Notes: generated by a model not told the origin, from the sequence alone. Counted from the stretch's first letter, positions 45,912 through 57,430 are shown. The stretch: DNA of 57,497 bases from Rhodocyclaceae bacterium (GCA_013388985.1 JACAEF010000032.1:1-57497), one strand, 5' to 3'. Translations and numbers: made by a program.

Positions 45912-47615
45912 ATGAACACTCCCGCCCAGCGTCAACCCATCGGCCAGGTCCTGATCGCCCGCGGCGTCATCAGCGAAGACCAGCTGCGCATCGCGCTGCT
46001 GGAGCAGATGAAATCCAACCTGCCGGTCGGCAAGCTGCTGGTCAATCTGGGCTTCGTCTCGGAAGCCACGCTGCGCGACGCGCTGGGCGAATCCCTGGGG
46101 CAGAAATCGATCGACCTGTCGCGCGCCACGGTCGATCCGGCCGCGCTGCAGCTCGTACCCAAGGAGGTCGCGCGCCGGCATCGCCTGCTGCCCCTCGACT
46201 ATGTCGCGGAACTGCACAAACTGACGGTCGCGCTCGCCGACCCCAATGATCTCGTCGCGCTCGACAAGCTGCGCGCGCTGATCTCGCCAGACCTGGTCAT
46301 CGACACCGTGCTGGCGGGGGAATCCGAAATCGCGCGCGCCATCGACCAGCACTATGGCTATGAGCTGTCGATCGACGGCATTTTGCACGAGATCGAAACC
46401 GGCGAAATCGATTTCCGCAGCCTGGCCACTTCGTCGGACGAATACAGCCAGCCGGTCGTGCGGCTGATCGATGCGCTACTCACCGACGCCGTCAAGCGCG
46501 AAGCCTCCGACATCCACTTCGAACCGGAAGCCAGCTTCTTGCGCATCCGTTATCGCATCGACGGCATCCTGCGCCAGATCCGCGCCCTGCACAAATCCTA
46601 CTGGCCGGCGATGGCAGTGCGCCTCAAGGTGATGAGCGGCATGAACATCGCAGAAATGCGTGCCCCCCAAGATGGCCGCATCTCGATGGCCATCGGTGGG
46701 CGCGACATCGACTTCCGCTGCGCGGTCCAACCGACGATCCACGGCGAGAACATGGTGCTGCGCATCCTCGATCGCCACAAGGGCATCGTCCCGCTCGACC
46801 GCCTCGGTCTCGATACCTGGCAGCTCGAACTGCTGCGGCGCATGCTGGCGCGCCCGGAGGGCATCATTCTCGTCACCGGCCCGACCGGCAGCGGCAAGAC
46901 CACCACGCTCTACTCGATGCTCAACCACATCAATGCCGAGAGCATCAACATCATGACGCTGGAAGATCCGGTCGAATATCCGATGGCGATGATCCGCCAG
47001 ACCTCGGTGTCGGACGCCGCCAAGCTCGATTTCGCCAACGGCATCCGTTCGATGATGCGCCAGGACCCGGACGTAATCCTGGTCGGCGAGATCCGCGATG
47101 CCGATACCGCCGAAATGGCCTTCCGCGCCGCGATGACCGGCCACCAGGTGTTCTCGACGCTGCACACCAATTCGGCGCTCGGCGCCGTTCCGCGTCTGCT
47201 CGACATCGGCGTATTGCCGGACATCATGGCCGGCAACATCATCGGCGTCATCGCCCAGCGCCTGGTGCGCAAGCTCTGTCCGCACTGCCGCAAGCCCTAT
47301 ACCCCCGGCAAGGAAGAGTTGCGCCTCTTGGGCATCGAGCAGTTACGTCCGCTGCCGGTGCTCTATCACCCCGGTGGCTGCGAGCACTGTGACTTCCAAG
47401 GCTACCGCGGGCGCATCGCGATCATGGAGATCCTGCGCATGGACGACGATCTCGACGATCTGATCCTGCGCCGCGCCACCCACCGGGAAATCCGCATGAC
47501 TGCGGCCGCGAAAGGCTTCCGCACGCTGGCCGACGATGGCCAACGGCGCGTCGTCGAGGGCATCACCTCACTCGAGGAAGTGATGCGCGTGATCGACCTG
47601 ACCGAGCGCATGTAA
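45912..47615 (+). CDS. mshE: MSHA extension ATPase MshE
   Basis: A 567-residue GspE-type ATPase. The N-terminal MshEN domain contains PIGQVLIARGVISEDQL…PVGKLLVNLGFVSEATL, close to the two-part c-di-GMP-binding motif known for MshE. The core has SDIHFEPE, Walker A GPTGSGKT (323-330), LEDPVEYP, VGEIRDADTAEMA and the zinc cysteines CPHC and CEHC. It drives pilus polymerisation. ATG 45912 is likely; an in-frame ATG at 45882 is possible. The HD-GYP gene at 10.6 kb could influence this protein through c-di-GMP. Confidence 0.93.
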   Translation: MNTPAQRQPIGQVLIARGVISEDQLRIALLEQMKSNLPVGKLLVNLGFVSEATLRDALGESLGQKSIDLSRATVDPAALQLVPKEVARRHRLLPLDYVAELHKLTVALADPNDLVALDKLRALISPDLVIDTVLAGESEIARAIDQHYGYELSIDGILHEIETGEIDFRSLATSSDEYSQPVVRLIDALLTDAVKREASDIHFEPEASFLRIRYRIDGILRQIRALHKSYWPAMAVRLKVMSGMNIAEMRAPQDGRISMAIGGRDIDFRCAVQPTIHGENMVLRILDRHKGIVPLDRLGLDTWQLELLRRMLARPEGIILVTGPTGSGKTTTLYSMLNHINAESINIMTLEDPVEYPMAMIRQTSVSDAAKLDFANGIRSMMRQDPDVILVGEIRDADTAEMAFRAAMTGHQVFSTLHTNSALGAVPRLLDIGVLPDIMAGNIIGVIAQRLVRKLCPHCRKPYTPGKEELRLLGIEQLRPLPVLYHPGGCEHCDFQGYRGRIAIMEILRMDDDLDDLILRRATHREIRMTAAAKGFRTLADDGQRRVVEGITSLEEVMRVIDLTERM

Positions 47616-48815
47616 ATGCCGCTACACGCCTACAAAGCGATGGATCCGGCCGGCAAGGTCGTAGAGGGCCGCATGGACGCCTTGAACGTGGTCGACCTGG
47701 AAATGCGCCTCAAGCGCATGGGCCTGGACCTGATCGACGGCGCGCCGGTGGGACATGGCAAGTTTGGCGGTGGCCGGATCGGCCGCCGCGAGCTGATCAC
47801 CTTCTGCTTCCATCTCGACCAGCTGGCGCGTGCCGGGGTGCCGATCATCGAAAGCCTGGCCGATCTGCGCGACAGCATCGACAACCCGCGTTTCCGCGAA
47901 GTGCTCGCCGACCTGATCGAGAGTGTCGAGGGCGGGAAGACCCTGTCGCAGGCCCTGGCTGCGCACCCGCAGATTTTCGACAGCGTGTTCGTCAGCCTGA
48001 TCCGGGCCGGCGAGGAAACCGGCAAGCTGCCCCAAGTGCTGCACAGCCTGACCGAGTCCCTCAAGTGGCAGGACGAGCTCGCGGCGCAAACGAAGAAGCT
48101 CGTCACTTACCCGGTCTTCCTGCTCATCGTCGCGGTGTTGGTCACTCTGTTCATGATGCTCTACCTGGTGCCCAAGATGGTCGGCTTCCTCAGGAACATG
48201 GGTCAGGAGCTGCCCTTGCATACGAAGCTGCTGATCGCCACCTCGAATATCTTCGTCGATTACTGGTACCTCGTGCTGGCCGTGCCCGTCGTGGCTGCAG
48301 CGGCCATCGCCGCTGTGGTGCGCAGCAATCCACAGGCGCGCCTACGTCTCGATGCCCTGCAACTGTCACTGCCCTGGCTCGGCGAGGTTTTCAAGAAGAT
48401 CATCCTCGCGCGTTTCGCCAGCGTGTTCGCCATGATGTATGCATCTGGGATTTCAGTGCTCGACGCGATTCGCACCACCCAGAACGTCGTCGGCAATGCC
48501 GTCATCCGCCAGGGCTTACAGCGCGTCGAGGCGATGATCGGCGAGGGACAGGGCATCACCGTCGCCTTCCAGAACGTCGGCCTGTTTCCGCCGCTGGTGA
48601 TCCGCATGCTGCGCATCGGCGAGAATACCGGCTCGCTCGACACGGCGCTGACGAACGTCAGCTATTTCTATACCCGCGACGTGCGCGAATCGATCGCCCG
48701 TGTGCAATCCCTGATCGAGCCCGCGCTGACGATCATCGTCGGTGCCGTGCTCGGCTGGGTAATGCTCGCCGTGCTCGGGCCGATCTATGATGCCATTGTC
48801 AAATTGAAGATTTGA
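47616..48815 (+). CDS. mshG: MSHA inner-membrane platform protein MshG (GspF family)
   Basis: A 399-residue GspF/PilC-type platform protein with two homologous T2SSF domains. The first has LDQLARAGVPIIESLADLRDS and the second has FASVFAMMYASGISVLDAI; each is followed by membrane helices. MIRIGENTGSLDTAL-type sequence closes the second. It starts on the base after the mshE stop and couples MshE to the growing pilus. Confidence 0.95.
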   Translation: MPLHAYKAMDPAGKVVEGRMDALNVVDLEMRLKRMGLDLIDGAPVGHGKFGGGRIGRRELITFCFHLDQLARAGVPIIESLADLRDSIDNPRFREVLADLIESVEGGKTLSQALAAHPQIFDSVFVSLIRAGEETGKLPQVLHSLTESLKWQDELAAQTKKLVTYPVFLLIVAVLVTLFMMLYLVPKMVGFLRNMGQELPLHTKLLIATSNIFVDYWYLVLAVPVVAAAAIAAVVRSNPQARLRLDALQLSLPWLGEVFKKIILARFASVFAMMYASGISVLDAIRTTQNVVGNAVIRQGLQRVEAMIGEGQGITVAFQNVGLFPPLVIRMLRIGENTGSLDTALTNVSYFYTRDVRESIARVQSLIEPALTIIVGAVLGWVMLAVLGPIYDAIVKLKI

Positions 48816-48817
48816 AC

Positions 48818-50368
48818 ATGCCGCAGCGCCGCGTCCTATTCCTCGACAACTCGCGCTTGGCCGCCTACCGGGTGCAGCGCGGCGAGGTGCTGCACGAGGC
48901 GAGTTTCGCCGCCGATGAAGCGGGACTGGCGGCTTTCGGCGCCTATCTGACGGAACACCGGCGCAGCCTGTTCATGCTGCTTGCCGACACTACCGAGGAA
49001 AGCTACCAGACCGAAGACATCCCCCATACGACCGGCAAGGACCGGCAGGCCATCATACGCCGCAAGCTGGCCCAGCATTTCTACGGCACCCCCTATGCCG
49101 TCGCCCTCTCGCAAGGCCGTCTCAAGAGCGGCCGGCGTGACGAACGTCTGCTGTTGATGGCGCTGACCCAGCCTCAACATCTCGAACCCTGGCTGGCCGA
49201 ATTCCGGCGCAGCCGAGCCATTCTCACCGGCATCTATGCGCTCTCGCAAACCGTCGGCGGCCTGCTGCCCGCCAAGCCGCCCGCGCAGGTGCTTCTGCTC
49301 ACGCTGAGCCATGCGGGCCTGCGGCAGACGTTCTTCGATACCGGCCGGATGCGCTTCTCGCGGCTGACCCCGCTGATCCACGACGCCACCGACGCGGCGG
49401 CATTCGCGGCGGCGAGCGAAGCCATCAAGATGCATCAGTATCTTGCCAGCCAGCGCCTGATCGAACGCGACCAGCCGCTCACCACACTGATCCTGGCGCA
49501 CCCGTCGGATGTGCCGGCGATCCGCGTCCATTGCCAGAACAACGCGAGCCTGCGTTTCGAGATCCTCGATCTGCCGGAATGCGCGCGCCGCGCCGGCTTG
49601 CGCACCCTACTCGCCAGCTCCCAGGCGGATGCGCTGTTTTGCCATCTGCTGGTCAAGCAACCGCCCGCCGAACAGTTCGCGCCTGCCGAAGAGCGTACTT
49701 ACTACCGTCTCTGGCAGGCCCGCTTCGGCCTGAGGCTCGCGAGCGTGCTGATCCTTGCTGGCGGAATGCTGTTCGCCGTCAACCAGGGACTCGATATCCT
49801 CGCGCTCCGGGATGATGCCGAGCAGGCACGTTTCCAGGCCCGCCTCGATCAGGAACGTTATGCCGCGATGCTGAAAGCCCTGCCACGCATCCCGATCAGT
49901 CCTGATGATCTGCGTCTGCTCATCGACCGTTACGACCAGCTCGCCCTGCGCGCCCAGGGGCCCGGGCCATTGCTGGCGCAGATCAGCCGCTCGCTCGATG
50001 TCTTTGCAGCCATCGGCATCGACCGGGTCGAATGGAGCGTCGTCGAGCAGATGCCATCCACCCCGGCCGACAGCCCGGCCTATGCCGGCGGCAAAGCCGT
50101 CACCGTACCCCAGCAGCTGTTTGGCCCGCATTCGCAAGCCGATGTCTACGCCCGTCTGCCGCTTGCCATGGTCGGGGATCAACGTGGGCAACTCGCCCTG
50201 GTGGCGGACTTCATGAAACATCTCAGCGCGCAGCCGGGAACGCTGGTCATCTTGATTCAGCCACCGCTCGACACCCAGTCGGGGAAGACCCTCAAGAGTG
50301 GTGACGAGAGGGGGGCGCCCGAAGCGCCGCGTTTCGTATTCCGTGTGATCCGCAAGCTCCAGCCATGA
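48818..50368 (+). CDS. Pilus assembly protein, MshI-like (PilM/PilN or GspL-like)
   Basis: A 516-residue protein. The N-terminal half (about 1-275) looks like the actin-like PilM/GspL cytosolic fold with LFLDNSRLAAYRV and SLFMLLADTTEESYQTEDIP. A membrane helix (about 305-325) is followed by a coiled region and a periplasmic PilN-like domain. In an msh cluster this position belongs to MshI-type proteins, but similarity is weak and I give no symbol. ATG 48818 is three bases after the mshG stop; an overlapping TTG also exists. Confidence 0.7.
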   Translation: MPQRRVLFLDNSRLAAYRVQRGEVLHEASFAADEAGLAAFGAYLTEHRRSLFMLLADTTEESYQTEDIPHTTGKDRQAIIRRKLAQHFYGTPYAVALSQGRLKSGRRDERLLLMALTQPQHLEPWLAEFRRSRAILTGIYALSQTVGGLLPAKPPAQVLLLTLSHAGLRQTFFDTGRMRFSRLTPLIHDATDAAAFAAASEAIKMHQYLASQRLIERDQPLTTLILAHPSDVPAIRVHCQNNASLRFEILDLPECARRAGLRTLLASSQADALFCHLLVKQPPAEQFAPAEERTYYRLWQARFGLRLASVLILAGGMLFAVNQGLDILALRDDAEQARFQARLDQERYAAMLKALPRIPISPDDLRLLIDRYDQLALRAQGPGPLLAQISRSLDVFAAIGIDRVEWSVVEQMPSTPADSPAYAGGKAVTVPQQLFGPHSQADVYARLPLAMVGDQRGQLALVADFMKHLSAQPGTLVILIQPPLDTQSGKTLKSGDERGAPEAPRFVFRVIRKLQP

Positions 50369-50961
50369 ACGAGAATCCGGCAGCCCGTGTGCGCAACCTG
50401 ATCGGCAGCCTGTCGTTCCTGCTCTTGTCGGCTCTGTTCTCTGCCTTCATCGTGGGCGCGACGATCCGGGCGGGCAAGGAAGCGGAGCGCGCGCTGCAAC
50501 AGGCCAAGGTGCAATTGGCCGAAAGCCGCAATCATCTGGCGCGCGCCCAGGAGGACGAAAAAGAGATCCGCGCCCGCATCGACCGCTACCGCGAGCTGAT
50601 CGAACGCGGCCGTACCCAGCCGGAACGCCGGCTCGACTGGGTCGAGACACTGCGCAGCATCAAGGAAAAACGCCGTCTGCTCGGCATGGAATATGAAATC
50701 GCACCTCAGCGGCCGCTGGACCCGAAACGGCCCGTCACCGGCGGCTACGGCTTCCTGGTCAGCCCGATGAAGCTCGAGATGCAGCTGCTGCACGAAAACG
50801 ATCTCCTCGGCCTGCTCGCCGACCTTTCGGCCCAGGTGCCGGCACTGATCAGCGTGCGTCAATGCACGATCGAACGTCTCCCCCCCTCGCCCCAGCCACA
50901 GGCCGCACAGCTCAAGGCCAGCTGCGAGATCGACTGGATCACCCTGCAGGAAAAGCTATGA
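50365..50961 (+). CDS. Pilus assembly protein, PilO/MshJ-like
   Basis: A 198-residue protein. It has a short cytosolic start, one membrane helix (about 14-34), then a coiled coil (40-85; ALQQAKVQLAESRNHLARAQ) and a small α/β ferredoxin-like domain ending EIDWITLQEKL, the PilO/GspM layout. It overlaps the MshI-like gene by four bases and the next gene by four. It probably forms the periplasmic ring with that protein. Confidence 0.72.
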   Translation: MNENPAARVRNLIGSLSFLLLSALFSAFIVGATIRAGKEAERALQQAKVQLAESRNHLARAQEDEKEIRARIDRYRELIERGRTQPERRLDWVETLRSIKEKRRLLGMEYEIAPQRPLDPKRPVTGGYGFLVSPMKLEMQLLHENDLLGLLADLSAQVPALISVRQCTIERLPPSPQPQAAQLKASCEIDWITLQEKL

Positions 50962-51419
50962 GGCCCTTGCACTTAATTCCGCTCATGCTGTCCAGCCTCC
51001 TGCCACTGGTGGCGGGCGCAGCATCGAGCGGTCCTGTCACGACAAACGAACCCGTGCTCGGCCGCCTGTTCCTGACCCCGGAATGGCGCGCCGCACTCGA
51101 GCGCCAGCGGCAGCTCAACATCCAGCAGACGCGCCGCCTGGAAAGCGACAGCATGCGCCTCGACGGAATCGTCGTGCGTTCATCGGGCAAATCGACGGTC
51201 TGGATCAATGGCCAGCCGCAGAGCGAAAACAGCCGCGACACGGGGGTCACGGCTGTGCTTTCCCGGCACTCGCCGGGTCAGGCCCGTCTTTTTCCCGGGA
51301 CACCCACTCCCATCGATCTGAAGGTGGGCGCCACGCTCGATCAGGCAACGGGTGAAAAGCATGGTGGCTTGGCGGATGGAGAAATCCGCATCCATCGTCA
51401 CCCAGCGCCGCGCCCTTGA
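50958..51419 (+). CDS. Periplasmic pilus-associated protein, MshK-like
   Basis: A 153-residue protein with a signal peptide (about 1-22, ending VAGAA). The remaining domain LDGIVVRSSGKSTVWINGQ resembles the short GspC/PilP/MshK-type strand domain that contacts the secretin. It overlaps the PilO-like gene (ATGA). Its last bases and stop lie beside a degenerate repeat copy at 51418-51443. The family assignment is by position and general form. Confidence 0.6.
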   Translation: MRPLHLIPLMLSSLLPLVAGAASSGPVTTNEPVLGRLFLTPEWRAALERQRQLNIQQTRRLESDSMRLDGIVVRSSGKSTVWINGQPQSENSRDTGVTAVLSRHSPGQARLFPGTPTPIDLKVGATLDQATGEKHGGLADGEIRIHRHPAPRP

Positions 51420-51443
51420 ATTTCGGCGATGGCAGCACGGCAC
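51418..51443 (-). repeat. Dispersed 26-bp repeat, copy 11 (degenerate, gene junction)
   Basis: GAATTTCGGCGATGGC then AGCACGGCAC matches consensus at 20 of 26 positions and shares the AGCACGGCAC variant end with copy 6. It begins at the MshK-like gene stop and supplies the ATG (51429) and first codons (MAARH) of the next gene. Confidence 0.6.
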
Positions 51444-53804
51444 ATGCGGCGTTACCAGGACGGTGCAGCGCTGCTGGTGTTTCTGGCGCTGCTCGTCATG
51501 GCGGTGTTGGCTTACCTGGTCGATCGCCTCTCGGCCGAAACGGCCGATGCGCTGCGTCGCGAAAAAACCGCCGCTGCGCTCGCTCAGGCACGCGACGCCT
51601 TGCTCGGTTATGCAGAAACCTTCCGCGACAGAAAATCTGACCGGGTCTACGGCTACCTGCCGTTGCCGGACCTCGGCAGTTCGCGCAATCAAAACCTCGA
51701 CCCCGGCTGTCTCGACGCCGCAGGCAAGCCGCTGGAAGGCTGCGACGCCAATTTCTTCACCGGCCTGAGCTTCGATGCCAATGGCATCGGACCGACCGTC
51801 GTCGGCCGCCTGCCTTGGCGAACGCTGGGCATCGAGCCGCTGCGCGATGGTTACGGCGAGTGTCTGTGGCTGATCGTTTCCGCACTGCATGGCCGCATCC
51901 AACGGGCCACGCCCCCTCCTCAGCCGCCGCCGATGAACTGGGACACGCTCGGCCAGCTCGACATCGTCGTCGCCAACGGCACGGCTACGCTCAACAGCAT
52001 CCTCGCCAGCCCACACGATCGTCCCGCGGCGATCATCTTCGCACCCGGTCCGCCGCTGCCGGGACAAGACCGCAGCCCCTCGGCAGGCGACGATGTCACT
52101 CAATGCGGCGGCAACTACAACGCGGCAAACTATCTCGATCCTGCGACGGTCGCGGCACTGGGGGGCGTCACGAACTACCTCGGCGGCACGAATGCCGCCA
52201 GCGGGAATACGGGTGATTCCGACCCGAGCAACGATCCGGATCTACCCAAGCCGATGGTCACGGCAGGGAAGATTTTCGTCTCTGCCGGTAACTATCTGCC
52301 AGACGCTTGCCGTGGCACCCATTGCGAGCTGCGGGCAAACGACATCGGTTTGCGCATCAGCCCCGATGACTTGTTCGCCGCCTTGCGCCGCAATGCCAAC
52401 TTCCGCAGTGACATCAACAGCCTGCTCGACAGGATCGTCGCTTGCCTGCGCGACGAGATCGCAGCAGGCGCCACGCTCGGCAACGGCAAGATCGCCGGCA
52501 CGGACAGCAATCCTTGTTACGGGCAGAGCGTTCCGCCCATCGCCTACTATCCACACTGGCGCGAAATGATCTTCACCGCCGCGCCTGCCACTGTGAACGG
52601 GGCATCCTGTGCAGGTGCCCTGCTGTTCGCCGGCCAGCGCGGGCCAGGCCAAGTGCGCGTTTCCCCGGTCGACAAGGCCAACGCCGCGAACTATCTCGAA
52701 GGGCCCAATCTGTCCGCCTTCACGAACGGCACCAACAACTTTCTCGGCCCGAGCCTGTTCGATCGCGTCGGCGCCGGGCAAACCGCAGAACAGGACATCG
52801 TCCGCTGCATTCCTGCGTCCGCCAGCTTGAATACCGTGGTCTCGCCGGCACTCGGCGCGCTGGGCGGGCAAATCGTCGCCTATGACCCCGCCACTCGCAC
52901 CCTCACCCTCGGTCGGCTTTTTTCGATCACGCCGGCGCAACGCGCCGCCAATTTCAGCCGTTTCTTCGGCTGCAGCTGGACGCCGGAAACCCACCCGCTT
53001 GGCAATGGTCTGCGCAGCTATTTCAAGTTCCGCATCCTGGACCGAGGCGAAGGCTTCACCTTCGCGATCATCGATGGCGACCGCAATGGCGCCGGCGTCT
53101 GCGGCGCAGCCGGCTGGCATCTGGGGTATTCGGGCAACAACGGCGTCACCCCGCGCATCGTCGAGCCCAAGATCGGCATCGAGATCGATACCGTCCGCCA
53201 GCTCAACCGCAACGACCCTGCCTACGTAGGCGGCCATTTCGGCATCGTCTACTGGGGCGATACCTCGGAATACGATGACAATGTCCATGGCGTCCCTACC
53301 ACACCCGCCGCCAGCCGCCCCGCCCCGCAAAACCCGCCGGCCCCTGCCACCCCGACGCTCGGAGCCGGGGTATACAAGCTCGATGCAAATCTCAGCAGCA
53401 CGCCGCTCGATCAGGACATCCACGTGCGCGTCGAACTCACCCGTCTCGCGACTGACACCCTCCATCACAGCACGAGCTGGCTGCTGGAAGTCTGGCTGCT
53501 CAAAGACAGCCCCACCACAGCGAATCAGATCGCCGCGCTGAAAGACACCACTCGACCGATGGCACAACTTTTCCCCGGATTCGCCGCACATGTGCGCGAC
53601 ACCCCTACCCTTTACGATCTACAGGGCGGTGCGTGCGCCAGTGATGCCGACTGCGCCACCGGTTATTCCTGCTCCAGCGCCGAACAACGGTGCTACGCTC
53701 CCGCTCTGAAAAACGTCCGGCTCGGCTTCACCAACGCCCAGAGTACCTCCGCCAACGACCAGCTGATCACGATCAACGACTTTTTCACGACATGGCTCCC
53801 ATGA
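51429..53804 (+). CDS. Large pilin-like surface protein with lectin-like domain (MshQ/PilY-like role proposed)
   Basis: A 791-residue protein. A prepilin-like or GspK-like N-terminus, QDG then AALLVFLALLVMAVLAYL, lacks Glu5. The middle contains several cysteines. Residues about 520-690 contain FRILDRGEGFTFAIIDG, LGYSGNN, IGIEIDTVRQLNRND and GGHFGIVYWG, the strand pattern of L-type lectin/concanavalin domains. A six-cysteine EGF-like piece CASDADCATGYSCSSAEQRC lies near 727-746. This points to an exported adhesin, possibly at the pilus tip, as proposed for MshQ. An alternative start is ATG 51444 (MRRYQDG), outside the degenerate repeat. No family was recognised with confidence. Confidence 0.65.
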   Translation: MAARHMRRYQDGAALLVFLALLVMAVLAYLVDRLSAETADALRREKTAAALAQARDALLGYAETFRDRKSDRVYGYLPLPDLGSSRNQNLDPGCLDAAGKPLEGCDANFFTGLSFDANGIGPTVVGRLPWRTLGIEPLRDGYGECLWLIVSALHGRIQRATPPPQPPPMNWDTLGQLDIVVANGTATLNSILASPHDRPAAIIFAPGPPLPGQDRSPSAGDDVTQCGGNYNAANYLDPATVAALGGVTNYLGGTNAASGNTGDSDPSNDPDLPKPMVTAGKIFVSAGNYLPDACRGTHCELRANDIGLRISPDDLFAALRRNANFRSDINSLLDRIVACLRDEIAAGATLGNGKIAGTDSNPCYGQSVPPIAYYPHWREMIFTAAPATVNGASCAGALLFAGQRGPGQVRVSPVDKANAANYLEGPNLSAFTNGTNNFLGPSLFDRVGAGQTAEQDIVRCIPASASLNTVVSPALGALGGQIVAYDPATRTLTLGRLFSITPAQRAANFSRFFGCSWTPETHPLGNGLRSYFKFRILDRGEGFTFAIIDGDRNGAGVCGAAGWHLGYSGNNGVTPRIVEPKIGIEIDTVRQLNRNDPAYVGGHFGIVYWGDTSEYDDNVHGVPTTPAASRPAPQNPPAPATPTLGAGVYKLDANLSSTPLDQDIHVRVELTRLATDTLHHSTSWLLEVWLLKDSPTTANQIAALKDTTRPMAQLFPGFAAHVRDTPTLYDLQGGACASDADCATGYSCSSAEQRCYAPALKNVRLGFTNAQSTSANDQLITINDFFTTWLP

Positions 53805-54466
53805 AACGTGCCGTTCCGCCAGCGCCGATTTTCTCGGCGCGCGGTTTCACCCTCACCGAAATGGCGGTAGTGCTGGTGATCGTCGCGCTGCTGATCGGCG
53901 GCATGATCCTGCCGCTTTCCACCCAGCAGGAGCTTCGTTACGTCGCCGAAACACGCAAACAACTGAGCGACATCGCCGAAGCGCTCTATGGTTATGCCGC
54001 CAGTCACACCGCGAGCGATGGTCGGCCTTACCTGCCTTGTCCCGACACCGATGGCGACGGGCTCGAAAACCGCAGTGGAGGCGGTTGCGCGAGTCAAGAG
54101 GGGATCTTGCCGTGGGCGACTCTCGGGCTAGGCCGCCTGGATGCCTGGGGCAATCCGTTCCGCTATCGCGTATCCGCCACCTTTTCGAACAGCACTACCG
54201 GCTTCACCCTGCTTGCCACGGGGGATTTGCGCGTCTGCACGTCGGCAGCCTGCACGGCCACCTTGGGCACACAGCTACCCGCTGTGTTTCTTTCCACGGG
54301 CAAGAACGGCGGCGCGAGTCCGAGCGACGCGGATCAACTCGCCAATCTCGACGGCAACACCGATTTCGTCTCGCACGACGCGGTCAGCCCCTTCGACGAT
54401 CTCGTCGCCTGGCTTCCCCCCAGCATCCTCACCTATCGCATGGTGGCTGCTGGCCGATTGCCGTGA
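53801..54466 (+). CDS. Prepilin-like protein with repeat-encoded leader
   Basis: A 221-residue prepilin. Leader MKRAVPPAPIFSARG (15 residues) is cut before FTLTEMAVVLVIVALLIGG, with Glu5 present. The mature protein has SDIAEALYGYAASH and PYLPCPDTDGDGLEN, the latter an acidic, possibly calcium-binding loop, and two cysteine pairs. Nine leader residues (RAVPPAPIF) are a dispersed repeat copy, so the leader is longer than the usual 6-8. The ATG overlaps the upstream stop (ATGA). It is the only clear prepilin of the cluster and could be a minor pilin or a substitute major subunit. Confidence 0.8.
   Translation: MKRAVPPAPIFSARGFTLTEMAVVLVIVALLIGGMILPLSTQQELRYVAETRKQLSDIAEALYGYAASHTASDGRPYLPCPDTDGDGLENRSGGGCASQEGILPWATLGLGRLDAWGNPFRYRVSATFSNSTTGFTLLATGDLRVCTSAACTATLGTQLPAVFLSTGKNGGASPSDADQLANLDGNTDFVSHDAVSPFDDLVAWLPPSILTYRMVAAGRLP
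53808..53833 (+). repeat. Dispersed 26-bp repeat, copy 12 (prepilin leader)
   Basis: GTGCCGTTCCGCCAGCGCCG then ATTTTC, one or two substitutions from consensus, starting at the eighth base of the prepilin gene. It is read as RAVPPAPIF, nearly the same peptide as in the NIF3 copy. Confidence 0.9.
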
Positions 54467-54487
54467 TCTCAAACCCTTTGATCGGCA

Positions 54488-54516
54488 TTGACCTTCGGCG
54501 GAAACGCTACTAGAAT
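54488..54516 (+). promoter_or_regulatory. Sigma-70 promoter of rplU-rpmA
   Basis: TTGACC (54488-54493), 17-base spacer, TAGAAT (54511-54516): near-consensus with ideal spacing. The expected start point gives a leader of about 30 bases before the rplU ATG, which has GGAG at 54545-54548. Confidence 0.85.
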
Positions 54517-54554
54517 GCGCCGTTTCCCAAAACTCTACATTTTTGGAGTCCATC

Positions 54555-54866
54555 ATGTATGCGGTCATAAAAACCGGCGGCAAGCAGTATCGAGTCGTTG
54601 CCGGCGAAAAAATCAAGGTAGAACAGATACCGGCAGATGTGGGCACCGAAATTTCCTTGGACCAAGTCCTGATGGTCGGCAAGGGCGACAGCGTCAAAGT
54701 TGGTAATCCGCTCGTCTCCGGCGCGACCGTGACTGCCAAGGTCGTTTCGCACGGCCGTCATCCGAAGATCAAGATTTTCAAGATGCGGCGGCGCAAGCAC
54801 TACCAGAAGCATCAAGGTCACCGCCAGAATTACACCGAATTGGAAATCAGCGGTATCAACGCCTGA
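54555..54866 (+). CDS. rplU: 50S ribosomal protein L21
   Basis: A 103-residue L21 of normal length: [14 protein letters not shown] at the start and the [21 protein letters not shown] basic region (by key parts [17 protein letters not shown]). ATG 54555 has GGAG upstream; the open frame extends four codons further but without support. First gene of rplU-rpmA. Confidence 0.98.
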   Translation: MYAVIKTGGKQYRVVAGEKIKVEQIPADVGTEISLDQVLMVGKGDSVKVGNPLVSGATVTAKVVSHGRHPKIKIFKMRRRKHYQKHQGHRQNYTELEISGINA

Positions 54867-54890
54867 TTCCCTGGTTGAGGAGCACATACC

Positions 54891-55151
54891 ATGGCACACA
54901 AAAAAGCAGGCGGCAGTTCTCGCAACGGCCGTGATTCAGAATCGAAACGCCTCGGCGTCAAGCGATTTGGCGGCCAGCTCGTCGCAGCCGGCAACATCAT
55001 CGTGCGCCAGCGTGGCACCCAGTTCCATCCCGGCGAAAACGTCGGCATCGGCAAGGACCACACCCTCTATGCCAAGACGACCGGTATGGTGAAGTTTTCC
55101 ATCAAGGGCCCGATGCAACGCCACTACGTCACGATCGTCCCCGTCGCCTGA
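54891..55151 (+). CDS. rpmA: 50S ribosomal protein L27
   Basis: An 86-residue L27: [20 protein letters not shown] is diagnostic, and the Gly/Arg-rich N-terminus reaches the peptidyl-transferase centre. A GAGGAG-type ribosome site precedes the ATG. A terminator follows at 55174. Confidence 0.98.
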   Translation: MAHKKAGGSSRNGRDSESKRLGVKRFGGQLVAAGNIIVRQRGTQFHPGENVGIGKDHTLYAKTTGMVKFSIKGPMQRHYVTIVPVA

Positions 55152-55173
55152 ATCTTGGCCGGAGCGATTCATG

Positions 55174-57341
<2,168 letters not shown>

Positions 57342-57389
57342 GCCCGCTTCGGCACTCGACATAGCGACTAGCCACAGTCGTAAACGCAC

Positions 57390-57417
57390 AAAGCCCGCTG
57401 GTGAATCAGCGGGCTTT
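57390..57417. terminator. Strong hairpin terminator between proB and the rRNA operon
   Basis: AAAGCCCGCTG (57390-57400) and CAGCGGGCTTT (57407-57417) form a perfect 11-base stem with a six-base loop. On the minus strand it lies a few bases past the 5S rRNA 3' end and should terminate the rRNA operon. It is symmetric enough to act for proB too. Confidence 0.85.
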
Positions 57418-57430
57418 GTTGATTGGGGGG

